From contig BCIV01000007.1 of NCBI GenBank assembly GCA_001600055.1, positions 186,001 through 250,000 of the forward strand: DNA of 64,000 bases, read 5' to 3'. Under the pieces are notes generated by a model, which searched no databases, was not told the origin of the DNA, and was given only the letters and a program-made list of their open reading frames with translations. Every line of letters begins with the position of its first letter. The first letter of the stretch is position 1. The DNA comes from Filobasidium wieringae (Eukaryota > Basidiomycota > Tremellomycetes > Filobasidiales > Filobasidiaceae). A program made the translations under genes and the position numbers. Positions 21,934 through 32,097 of the stretch are shown here, piece after piece.

Positions 21934-22329
21934 ACTTGTACAAGAAAATAGATGAAGCCGTATACAAGCGGTCGTAGCGAATGAAAAGGTTGTATCAACG
22001 TAGATGTCTTGTCGAAATCTGAATGTACTATCGGACGGCGTGTAGGAAGGGTTTCCAGTGACTGTCGCACAGAAGTACAGCGCTTGAGTGTATCTCTAGA
22101 CATGTCGCCTCAGAGTAGTCAGAAGATATGTCGAAGCCGCTTGAACGCGTTACGTCATCGTCGATTGAGCGCGATTGACTGATAGTCTACCAAAGCTGCC
22201 AACCGTATCATATCAACCAAGTCAACGGAATGAACCCTTCCCGACCTAGTTTTATCGACCAGTGCTTGCTAAACACATTACATCTCGCCATCAAGGACTC
22301 ATCACTAGGCACCAATCTGGTAGAACAAC
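21934..22329. promoter_or_regulatory. intergenic region between RIM101 and the FAD oxidoreductase gene
   Basis: 396 bp between same-strand genes; no coding frame supported. Confidence 0.5.
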
Positions 22330-24780
22330 ATGCCTATCACCGAGCGAAAGAGAATCGCAATCGTCGGATCGGGGGTCTCCGGAATAGCTGCACTATGGGT
22401 AAGTCCAGTCTGTGACCGCAATCAATCATGTAAACAGTTCGAGTTCGAGTTCAAGACTGAAATTTCGATACGCCAGGCCTTGAACGAGCATTCCGACCAT
22501 GAGGTCAACCTCTACGAGGCTGGAGACTACGTGGGAGGACACACTCATACGGTTACCTTCGAACGTGGGTATCGTTCATGAGCAGACAATCGAGCCCATA
22601 CTGATCAACATATCCAATCGTCCCGTGAACAGGTAAGGGAAAGGAGAGTGTAGATGTAGATACGTAAGTTGTTCCATCGAATTGGCTTCACACACACACA
22701 CATGCTGATTCCCCTTCTTCTGACAATCAGCGGATTCGTGAGTCCGCTATCAACCTTGCCCGCATGTCTTTAGAGACCGACTCATCGCTACCTCCCGATC
22801 AGATCGTCTGCAACCCGCCTACCTATCCCAACTTCCTAGCTTTCCTCAAGGAAAAGAAAGTTCGCACAATCCCCACCACAATGACCTTTTCCGTCTCCCG
22901 GGACAAAGGAGCTTTCGAATGGGCCGGTGAAAACTTGTTCACCATCTTTGTCCAGCCAAAAAACCTCTTGAATCCTAGAATATGGAGGATGTTGCTGGAT
23001 GTGATGCGATTCAACTTGTTCGGTTTGGATCTCATCACGGATGGATCGGGGAAGGGGAAGAAGCAGGGTGTGCAAGGGAAATCTACAGGTCAGACTAAGA
23101 AGATGGACGAGGACGAGGCTGAGGAGGAAATGAGTATCGGAGAGTATTTGGATCGTGGAGGATACGGAGATGGGTTCAAGGAGGATTATCTCCTAGTGAG
23201 CTCTCTTACAAATCGAGATGAAATTCGTCTTCGCTGAATCATCTTGCTTGACAAAACCAGCCAATGACTGCGGCCATGTGAGTGACCTTTAAAGTCTGTC
23301 AGTATAAGTGTTATCCACTAAACCTTTATTCGCGATCAGCTGGTCCACGCCAGCCGACAAGTGCGCTCTAGATTTCCCCGCTAGGACCCTCATCCGATTC
23401 TTCCATAACCACCATCTCATGCAAGTCGACGGTAGACCTAAATGGTTGACTGTAGCCGGGGGATCGTAAGCCCAGCACGAAATCCGATTGAATCATCGAT
23501 CCTAAACGGATCATCGCGATCTACAGTAAGAAATACGTCGAAGCTGTGCTCAAGGGGTTACCCAAGGAGAACCTGCATGTGAATACCAGGATCACTAGCG
23601 TTACTCCTCACGAGGATCATGTGAGTATCGTTGAGGAGAGCGGGAAGGTTCATCAATACGACTATGTCATACTCGCGTGAGTCATGCTTCATACATTGTT
23701 ACAATTCTGACGCTGATCTTCCGAGACGATTCTGCAGTACCCATTCGGATACAACTTTGCAAATGCTCAAGGCTGGAGGAGGCGCGACTAAGGAGGAAGA
23801 AGAGATTCTGAGCGCTTTCGAATGGAGCAAGAATGAAGCTGTTCTGCATTGGGATGAGCGAGTCAGTTTGAGGATACTTGGTAGATAAGTCTGCATCGAT
23901 TGCTGATTAGGGGTGACGTGATCATTTAGTTGATGCCTATCCGAAAGCGGGCGTGGTCAGGTTAGTGTCTTCTTGCATCACATCTTGGAAAGCATACGTT
24001 CTAACCACGTTCTAACGTCGGTCTCTGTATAGCATGGAACTACTTGACTTCCTCTTCGAATCCGAGCGACAAACCTAGCACCGCCGCTTCTGACGTGAAC
24101 ACGGTTGCTCTGTAAGCCATAATGCAATACTTTGATGCCTTGATGATAAGCTCATAGATCGCGTTCACCCATCAGCACCTACAATATGAACGATCTACAA
24201 TTACTTCCCACTGCAAAGCACGGACCAGTATTGGTTACCTTGAACCCACCATTCGAGGTAGATCCCGCGAAGACAGTCGGCAAGTACCAGTATGAGCATC
24301 CCATGTACAGTGCGGCAGTAAGTGCAGTCTTTTAGGAGAATTCATTGCCAGCACTAACCGTTGAATGCACAGAGCGTGCACGCACAATCTCAATTACCCA
24401 AGATTCAAAACAACCGACGAGTCACCTTTGCGGGCGCTTGGACGAACTACGGTTTCCACGAGGATGGATTCACTTCCGGTCTGAAACTCGCCGTTGATCA
24501 ATTCGGCGCAAAGATTCCCTTCCCTGTCAGACCTGCCAATCGAGACATTCACAAAGAACCTACCGCTCGTGCCGTAGTGTCCAGTATCGAAAGTGTTAGG
24601 GCAGTGATCGCAGCAACCTCGGTTTGGACAGCCATTGTGTACTTCATCAATTTGCTACTCCTCTGGACCGAGAGGGGAGTGATCACGATCATGGGTCAGG
24701 GAACGCTAGCGAAAGAAGTCCGATCTATCAGGGGCTTTTGGCAGGACAAACCTGTTCTGCGAGCGAAGAAGATACAGTAG
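22330..24780 (+). CDS. FAD/NAD-binding amine-oxidase-like protein
   Basis: Predicted flavin-dependent oxidoreductase of the amine-oxidase fold; the substrate is unknown. Thirteen exons, all frame-consistent: 22330-22398, 22477-22564, 22633-22663, 22731-22737, 22803-23195, 23261-23277, 23340-23465, 23527-23676, 23738-23861, 23930-23960, 24033-24111, 24176-24317 and 24373-24780, giving 554 residues. The dinucleotide-binding loop IAIVGSGVSGIAALW is at the N-terminus, followed by the VNLYEAGDYVGGHTHTV strand and the block IVCNPPTYPNFLAFLKE. Near the C-terminus RRVTFAGAWTNYGFHEDGF matches the second FAD-contact block, and a hydrophobic helix (AIVYFINLLLLW) may anchor it to membrane. Exons of 7 and 17 nt are required to keep the frame and the conserved residues. 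Confidence 0.85.
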
Positions 24781-25127
24781 AGTGGTAAGGATTAGTTAGG
24801 GAATAAAGGGATGGAAACTACTAGACATACATGCGTTATATCTTATCATTATACCTTTCGAAAACTTGCCCAGCTAAGCTAAGTCTTTCGGCGAAGTGGA
24901 TCGAGAAATTCAGGAGTGAAGGGAAGGTAAATTCAGGACCCTCTCCGCAATGCGATACAATCTGATATTGTGTTCATTCTGTCTCGCTCCAAGGCCTCAC
25001 AACGAGAAAGTTTATTATAGGTTGTTCTGCCTGCACCGAGAATCGGACATACAACATCCATTACAACAGGTAAAAGATACACGCGCTCGCCGCCGAGTAT
25101 CATGCGATGAGAACGATTGATCGTATC
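24781..25127. other. region between convergent gene ends
   Basis: 347 bp between the stops of the FAD oxidoreductase gene and CTI6, presumably both 3' UTRs. No gene is seen. Confidence 0.6.
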
Positions 25128-28087
25128 TCATCGATCAAGCTCTGTATGATGCTCTCCTCCATCTATGTTTCCAAAGGGAACGATTCCATTTCCTTCGAAA
25201 ATCTCCTGGAACTTGATCAGCTCCCTCGTGAGTTCGTCCATCATAAGCATACTACGGCTGACTTGACCGGTAGAATCGGTGGATAAATCAGCATGTTGGG
25301 GATCCAAAGCCAGTTTGTCTAGCCCCAACATTTTGGCTCGTTCTCCTCGGGTAACCTCTTCGATCTGTATACGTCCAACGTACTCGAGTACCGATCGGAC
25401 ACGCTTCTTCATCTCCCCGACTGTCATCCTTTTACCGGGATATTTGACCTTGGAAGGCTGCTCAAAGTGAGTTTGCCTCTCTTCATTTAGATGGTCGGGA
25501 GTGCTTATTCCCTTGTTGTTGAGTGGTCGGGGCGTCATCAGCTCAAGCGGTTCTGGCGCGACAGTGGGCAGAACGTGCGCAAAAGGCACAAGATGATCTG
25601 GCAGTCCCCAACTCAGTGTGCCAACAGTTCCAGCCGTGGCCGCTTGAGCGTTAACTGGCGTGCCAGCACGCACGTTCGTGTTGGCGAACTTGCGAGCTTC
25701 AGCAGCTGTAGGAGGTTTCTTTGAAGGTGAAGGGTGCATTTTCGGAGGTTGTGGACCTCCAAGCTGCCCACCTTTCGGCCGATACGTATATTGGTTGGGA
25801 TGTTTTGATTTCGAGTTTGCCAGAGCGAGTGCACTCATCTTACTTGGATCTGACGTAGGCCAAGTGGTATAAGCACGAGCACAAGGTATTACGAGAGACG
25901 TATTGAATGGACAAACCTTCTTCTTCGTCTTCTTTCTTTTTCTTGCCCTTTCTCGCAGATTTCTCATCGTCGCTTTCCTCCTCTCCATCTTCGGGTCTCC
26001 CTCGCTTCAAACCCCGCACAGACTTCTTTGCTGACGGGTCATCGTCCACCTCCATCTCCTCGCTGATACGCTCCGTTCGTTTGGTCTTCCTCGTTCCTTT
26101 AGTCTTCTCTCCTGTGCTCGCCGAACCGACTGAGCCTGCCGCAGGTACAGAGGGAATCCCAGCTTCTGCCAGACTCGCAGCGATTGCAGCTTCATAAGCA
26201 GCATCTCGGCTGTTCATGGTGGACCTCTTCTTGGCTGCGCTGGTTTGGCCTCCTCCCTGAAGACCGGAATCCTCTGAGCTTTCCGAACTCCCTCTTCTGA
26301 TCACAGACGGTCTCCTTTTTGCGGACATACTGCCACTCTTCGAACTATGCGGAGGCTCATGCGCCTCTTGACGTTCCGCCCTAGCAGTACCACCTCGTCT
26401 GCGACTGTCCCCGACAGGTGCAGCGACTGGAACAGGACTCGGTGCTTTGGCTCCGCGTTGACTTCTACCGCTTGAAGTGGTCTTTTTCTCCACGACAGCA
26501 GGAGCTGGAACGCTTCGTTTGGAGCTCTGAGCAGATTTTGGGCTGTCCCAACGTTTCGATTGAGAAGGTTGGCACCGATCGGATTGTAGATGGTTCGCAA
26601 GGAGATCTTGATCACTCGGTGGTGTAAAGGGCAAACTACAAAACGCAAAGAGGGAAACACAGATCAACACATGAAACGACAAGAGTCTTTTCCGTCCGTT
26701 CAACTCACCTTCGCTGTTTTCGAGATTTCGTGAATCGTCGAAGGGCGGAATGTAAATGTGGTTTGCAGAGATCACACCAATATTCTGTGTGAATTTATCG
26801 ATAAGCTAGAGTCACTTGATCTAATCGGAATGGTTGTATATACCTTGCGGTGCGTCCCAATCGCCTTCAATACCTACGCAGACACCATGTTGCCATACCC
26901 AGCACGAATCACAAGATATCATCCACACGTCGATATCTATAGGTTTCAGGTGAAAGGATGTTAACATCAAAGGGATCCTTTCCCATTCAGAACAAAGGAT
27001 CTTGAGACTGACCTTCGCGTCCACACACACATCGAGTCACATCCGAGTTCTTCTCGCCTTGATCTTCCGGCTCTTCGGCTATCACGATAGTGTCGCTTTC
27101 GATTTGATTCAGTTGAGGTACTGCTTCGGTTTCGGTTTGGGGCAATTCTTCCTGCTTGACATTCTCTATGGTTTCAGAATCGATCACAGACTCTTCCGGA
27201 CGGTCAAGTTGCATCTCATCTTCCAATTCCATCGGAGCCCCAACGGGATCAGCCTTTTCTTCCAAGCTCTCCTCTAGTGGCTCCGGGAGTTCTTCCTCCT
27301 CGATATCGTCCTCGTTGTCCATTGTCAAAACGCTGCTTCCACCTAAACTAGCCATTCTTTCTAACTTCGGTGGCTTGATTTCTTGTTCCGAAGCTTCTTC
27401 CTTCTCTCCCGATACAGGTTCAGCCTGGCCCACCTCTTTGTTGCGGTTGCTGCTACTGTTGAAACTTTGACGAGCGAGCGCATTGAAGCTGCCCTTTCCG
27501 AATCCACGGGCTTGTCGTTGACGTCTAGCATATCCAGCCCAGTCCCCGTCGTCCTCTCTCTCATCCAGAGCCGAATTATCGCCCTTCTCTTCTCTTCTCG
27601 CTGTCTCATTCTCGGCTCTTGCTGGAGGTGGTGTATTCGAATGGGTGACGTTGTTGAGCAATTCAGGTTGGACATGTCCAGGAGTGGGGGTAATTGGAGT
27701 CTCGATCTCTCTGTCTCTATCAGCGGCATCGCCTTCTTCGGCTTCTCCAACAACCTCATTCCGTAAACTACTAGTTACGCTTCCTTCTTTCTTGTAGCCA
27801 GGAGGCTCGAGTGATTCTGATTTCGGTTTCTTCCCGTTCATCGATTGTCTTGGGAGCTTGGGTGGTAAGGGTGGGAATAGAGGGTTATCGGGGGAGTTTT
27901 TAGGAAGAGGTCCGATTCTTAATCGAGTTGGTCGGCGAGGAGTGTCTACGAGTGATTGCAAGATAGAAGAACGCGTAAGACTTTTTTTTCTTGAGACAAG
28001 GATCTACGAGAAATATCGGTACTCACTCTCATCTCCCTCGTCTTGAGTGGAGGTTCCATTCACGCTGGAACGTCTGGAATCGGTCAT
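25128..28087 (-). CDS. CTI6: PHD-finger protein, CTI6-like subunit of the Rpd3L histone deacetylase complex
   Basis: In yeast Cti6 is a chromatin-reading subunit of Rpd3L in the nucleus. Six exons from ATG 28087: 28027-28087, 27013-27945, 26844-26936, 26709-26784, 25917-26635 and 25128-25849. Phases close to 867 residues. A complete PHD finger spans exons 2-4: C326/C328, C340/C343, H348/C351 and C366/C369 (TRCVCGRE, WMISCDSCWVWQHGVC, EYWCDLC). It is followed by a basic stretch, a long charged disordered region, and a conserved C-terminal helix block (RMTVGEMKKRVRSVLEYVGR). The N-terminal 300 residues are acidic and disordered. The PHD layout and the C-terminal block both fit CTI6. PHD identity is sure, orthology likely. 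Confidence 0.82.
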
Positions 28088-28998
28088 TGTAGGTATACGT
28101 CGGTGTGAACAAGGTTGACAATCGATATCCAAATTCGACTGAGTGGAACAGTTTCGTTTACCTCAGGTGCCCAGCGAATCGTGGTGGTTCAGTTTTCCGT
28201 AGGTGCGTTGCTAAAGATGTTGAGTAGCTGTAAGTCCACGATTTAATTGAATCAGACAGATTGGATTCGTGTTGGTCGAATGAAGCGATGGAGGCTGGTG
28301 GAGTTGTACATGTACAGATTACCAGATCCTGACCGATCGTCCCGTCGTCTCTCGCCCGCTCCAATGGATGTTTCTATAGTTCGCGGCAGTCCAGAATTCT
28401 AGGTGTATGTAGCGTTGGCTACTATCGGAAGGTCGTAGTATAGCGATGTTCTGCTTGAAAATTCCAATATGATGGGAGGATGACACCACTCTTACCTGTC
28501 CTCGAGCCTGAAAGCTTGAGTGATAACAAGGTGCGGGCAAACGCGGATGCAGATTCAAGCAACCGGTGCGCTTCATTCATATCCGCCATAACGAATGACC
28601 CCTATATTGATCTCCCAGTATCATGGCAACCTATTCACATGCCTGCTCGCAAGGGTGACTATTATGTTAGAGGTTTCATACAGAGGGTATACAGACAAAG
28701 AAGTAATGTCTAGTTTGATTGTAGTCACAAGGCGTGAGAAGGGCGACAGCGATGATGCTAGTGAGTCCTTCAGGAACGAGAAAGACAAGCAGAATTGCTA
28801 CACTCTACACTCTATAGAATTAATTCATGAGGAAGACATGAGAGTTTTGGTTCTTATGGTAGCCATCGCGATCAATCATGTCTGCACTGCAGCGATCAGC
28901 TCGACTGCGTTGCGGATTGTTTGCGATAGTCCGTAAGGAAGGATTGAGCCCAGTGATTTATCTGATAGATTGTATTGCAATATTCTGGCAACAGATTA
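28088..28998. other. intergenic region between CTI6 and tRNA-Thr
   Basis: 911 bp. Short open frames on both strands (for example 28480-28713 + and 28319-28576 -) show no domain or splice-consistent extension, so I do not call them. It includes the CTI6 promoter. Confidence 0.45.
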
Positions 28999-29086
28999 GC
29001 CCTAATTGTGTAGTGGTTATCATATTGTACTTGTAGACACCGATCTCGAGATACAAAGGTCCCTCGTTCAAATCGGGGTTAGGGCT
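28999..29086 (+). tRNA. tRNA-Thr (anticodon TGT) with a 15-nt intron
   Basis: A full cloverleaf can be drawn: acceptor stem GCCCTAA/TTAGGGC (7 of 7 pairs), D-arm GTG...CAT, anticodon stem TTGTA/TACAA, T-arm CCTCG-TTCAAAT-CGGGG, variable loop of 5 nt. The anticodon is TGT at 29032-29034. The 15-nt intron, 29036-29050, sits directly 3' of position 37, the canonical site. The mature length is 73 nt with discriminator T at 29086. A T-run (TTTCTTTTT) follows as the Pol III terminator. U73 and the G35-U36 pair agree with threonine identity. Confidence 0.92.
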
Positions 29087-29095
29087 TTCTTTTTG
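29087..29095 (+). terminator. RNA polymerase III terminator of tRNA-Thr
   Basis: Oligo-T run (TTCTTTTT) directly after the tRNA discriminator base. Confidence 0.7.
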
Positions 29096-29256
29096 CACAA
29101 TCCTGGCTTGCGTTTCGAATCACGTGCCTCTCCCTACGTAATCGTCGTGCTCGACGGGCTGTGAAGTGTCAATAACAATCGAAAGTCATCGCTCATACTC
29201 CTCAACAACTCCCGAGACTGCTCACATCTCAAAGCCTCAAGCTACAAAACATAAAA

Positions 29257-29991
29257 ATGGTAAGTGGACCATTGGAACGGCAGCTCTCTCGTCGCTTTCA
29301 TACTGAAGACGACTTTACAGTCTACCTGGGAAGTTCGATTCTCCCGTTCAAAGGGCCTTCCTTACTTCTTCAACTCGACCACCTCCGAGTCCATCTGGAA
29401 CGCTCCGGAGGGACTCAGTCCGGAACAGATTGCAGCTCTTCCTGGTGCCAAGGAGCACTTGAGCAACCAAGCTTCGCATGCAGCTGGACCTGAGGGTCAG
29501 GTTAGGGGAAGTCATTTGTTGATCAAGCACAGCGGAAGTAGACGACCTGCGAGTTGGAAAAACGTGAGTGGTCGTCCAACGGACGGAGACTTTCGTTACA
29601 TTTTCAGTTGATTAGGAACTGAGATGTGTTTATGCCCCTTTATCTAGCCTCGAATCACTACCCCCAAAGACCAAGCTATCAACCAGCTCAAGGAGTACGA
29701 GTCCTACCTGCGCTCTCTCCCAGCTCAACAGCTCCCCGAAGCATTCGCCAAGTTGGCCAACAAGGAGAGCGATTGTGCCAGTCATGCTAAAGGAGGGGAT
29801 CTTGGTTGGTTCGGCAGGGGTAGCATGCAGAAACCGTTCGAGGTGAGTTTTGAATACTCTGCCCGTATCGAAGGATCAATCTGATGTGCTCTCTTCAATA
29901 TTAGGATGCCACTTTCGGCCTCGAACCTGGTCACATGAGCTCTATCATCGATACTGAGAGCGGAGTCCACTTGATCCTGAGGACCGGCTGA
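29257..29991 (+). CDS. ESS1: ESS1/Pin1-type peptidyl-prolyl isomerase
   Basis: Nuclear parvulin that isomerises phospho-Ser/Thr-Pro bonds, notably in the RNA polymerase II C-terminal repeat. Exons: 29257-29259 (the ATG alone), 29321-29563, 29648-29842 and 29905-29991, giving 175 residues. The WW domain is at residues 2-33 (WEVRFSRSKGLPYFF ... SIWNAPEG). The parvulin domain follows (GSHLLIKHSGSRRPASWK, KGGDLGWFGRG, FGLEPGHMSSIIDTESGVHL). The length is typical of the family. The start-codon-only exon is supported by GTAAGT immediately after ATG and by TCT ACC TGG GAA at the acceptor, which gives the expected MSTWE start. Confidence 0.95.
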
Positions 29992-30892
29992 ATCAGTACG
30001 ACAAAGTTGAAATGAAACATGCATGAAATGAAATAGCTCTCTAGATTTTCACCACCAGTACCGTTCGCATGGACTGGCCAAGAATACCATATATTTGACT
30101 TGGAGTCAAAGTGATGCCTTATGCATAAATAAGCACAAATCGAATCTTCAAGACCGACTGTAGATCTTCGGTGAGCGGAGCAGAGCAGATGGGCAAGTGC
30201 TGAGCGATCAAGTTCCTGTCTCATCCCTCGTATGCTCCTCGGCGACCTCTCACCTTATCAGGAATCTTCCCTTGCTCTGAAACGCCTGAGTGGTTCCATT
30301 ATCGAAGGTTCAATCGAATGTATGGTCGACAAAATGATCACCTTGCTTAATTCGGAGCGCTCCGGATGGCTCGAAGTCGACGACGGCGATGACGGATAGC
30401 GTCGATCTTTTACCCCAGCGCGACAGAAGGCGACAGGGTCGAATCATGCAGAGGACAGCAAAGGGGCGGAAATGTGGCCGAGGAGGCAGGAGGGAAGTGG
30501 GTGAGGGGGACGGAGGTCTGAATCTTGATCTTCTTTCCATCCGCTCGGAGCGTGACGTAATCATATGAACCACTTCGGCTCGTGCGCTCGTGCTAACGAA
30601 TCTAGATCGTTACGTCTTCGTCGATCCCCAAATGATTTCGAGAGTACACTTCTGCCTAGCATTTGCTATCTTGCCTACGTTCAGCTTCATGCTTCTTTCT
30701 CGACTCTCTAGCCCATCAAAAATAATCCCTGCCCTTTACCGGTAAGCACATCAAGGTATGAAACGCTCAACTCAAGTACCCTAAATTAGACTCCTCTTGG
30801 ATAGCCCATTTTCGCAAAGCACAAGGTAATGCGCAGAACTGAAGATATCGGCTCCATTGATACTGAATCGATTCGTCCCGATCAGACTCAGC
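29992..30892. other. intergenic region between ESS1 and GLO2
   Basis: 901 bp with no convincing frame. A purine/pyrimidine-biased stretch (30440-30540) yields a reverse-strand open frame that I treat as chance. Confidence 0.45.
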
Positions 30893-31941
30893 ATGCAAGT
30901 CCATCCTCTTGGTGCCCGATCCGATAACTGGATGTACTTGGTGGTAGATGAAGCTTCCAATGAAGCTGCTGTTGTCGACCCTTATGACTGGAAGAAAATG
31001 TTGCAGCTAGTCGAGGAGAAAGGAGTCAATGTAAGCTTCGGATAAAGCAAATGCCTAGGCTGTCCAATTGATACTGGTCCTTGCAGGTCACAACCCTCAT
31101 CACCACCCATCACCATGATGACCATAGCGGAGGAAACCTCAATTTCGTAAGCCATTCATGCCAGCCTGTTCAGGCCAAGCTAAGGTCTATCTCTACTTCT
31201 AGCTATCAAACCATCCTCAAGGGTCCTCGATCAAAGCTTATGCTGGATCTCGTTCTCCTGGCACTAACACCGTCATCGGAGACAAAGATACCTTCACGAT
31301 CGGGAAGAACATCAAAGTCAAAGCTTTGCACACTCCCTGTCATACTCAGGACAGTATCTGTTTCTTCTTGGAGGATGAGCAGGGCAAGAAGGGTGTCTTC
31401 ACTGGGTAGGTCTCACTTATCAGTCGATCTCGGTCCGATCTAAAACTAAAACCGAGCAAATAGAGATACCCTCTTCCAAGGAGGTTGTGGTCGTTTCTTC
31501 GAAGGTACTCCCGAGGAGATGCACAAGGCTTTAAAATATCTAGGAACACTCCCCGATGAAACGGTAGTGTACAACGGTCATGAGTATACCCCCGGAAACG
31601 TCAAGTTCGCTCTACAGGTCGAGCCGAACAACTCGGATGTCAAGCGGTAAGTCCTCATATTGTATCCCATTTCAACGCCCTTCACCGCCACTAAGCGATG
31701 ACATTAACAGACTGGAGAAGCTTGCAAAGGAGAACGACTGCACTGCCGGTCTTTCTACTATTGCTGACGAGAAGAAGTGGAATGTCTTCATGCGACTCGA
31801 CGAACCCGCCGTGCAGTAGGTTGTCTGATATTTCGTGCTGAGAGCTAGATCCTGATCAGGTCAACCTTTAGGCATGCAACGGGAGAGAGTGAGGCTGTCT
31901 CGGTCATGGCCGCTCTAAGGAAGATGAAGAATAACGCTTGA
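30893..31941 (+). CDS. GLO2: glyoxalase II (hydroxyacylglutathione hydrolase)
   Basis: Hydrolyses S-D-lactoylglutathione to D-lactate and glutathione, the second step of methylglyoxal detoxification. Six exons: 30893-31030, 31087-31146, 31203-31405, 31464-31646, 31711-31815 and 31872-31941, giving 252 residues. The metallo-beta-lactamase metal motif THHHDDH is at residues 53-59 ([14 protein letters not shown]). Further ligands fit [28 protein letters not shown] and [11 protein letters not shown]. The start is the ATG at 30893, where the family domain begins. The frame continues upstream without another ATG, so an upstream exon with a targeting peptide is possible. Confidence 0.93.
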
Positions 31942-32097
31942 GAAAGATTCGCTTGCCGAGGCCAAGTTGCCAATTGTATAGGTGTTGATGAAGACGAAAA
32001 AAGTATCTGCTCCGCTACCCGACATGTTCCTACATTACGTTGCATTTCGTATGGCATTCGAAACAGATTACAACGATGATGATATGCAATATATCGC

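Noticed and set aside
22691..22702. CACA run as a possible mobile-element end or microsatellite of interest
   Set aside because: It is only six CA units within an intron, ordinary in such introns.
25907..26197. Forward-strand Ser-rich open frame opposite CTI6
   Set aside because: It is the complement of the Lys/Glu-rich CTI6 exon and has no independent support.
28480..28940. Forward open frames before the tRNA gene
   Set aside because: No domain, poor splice continuity, and AT-rich intergenic composition.
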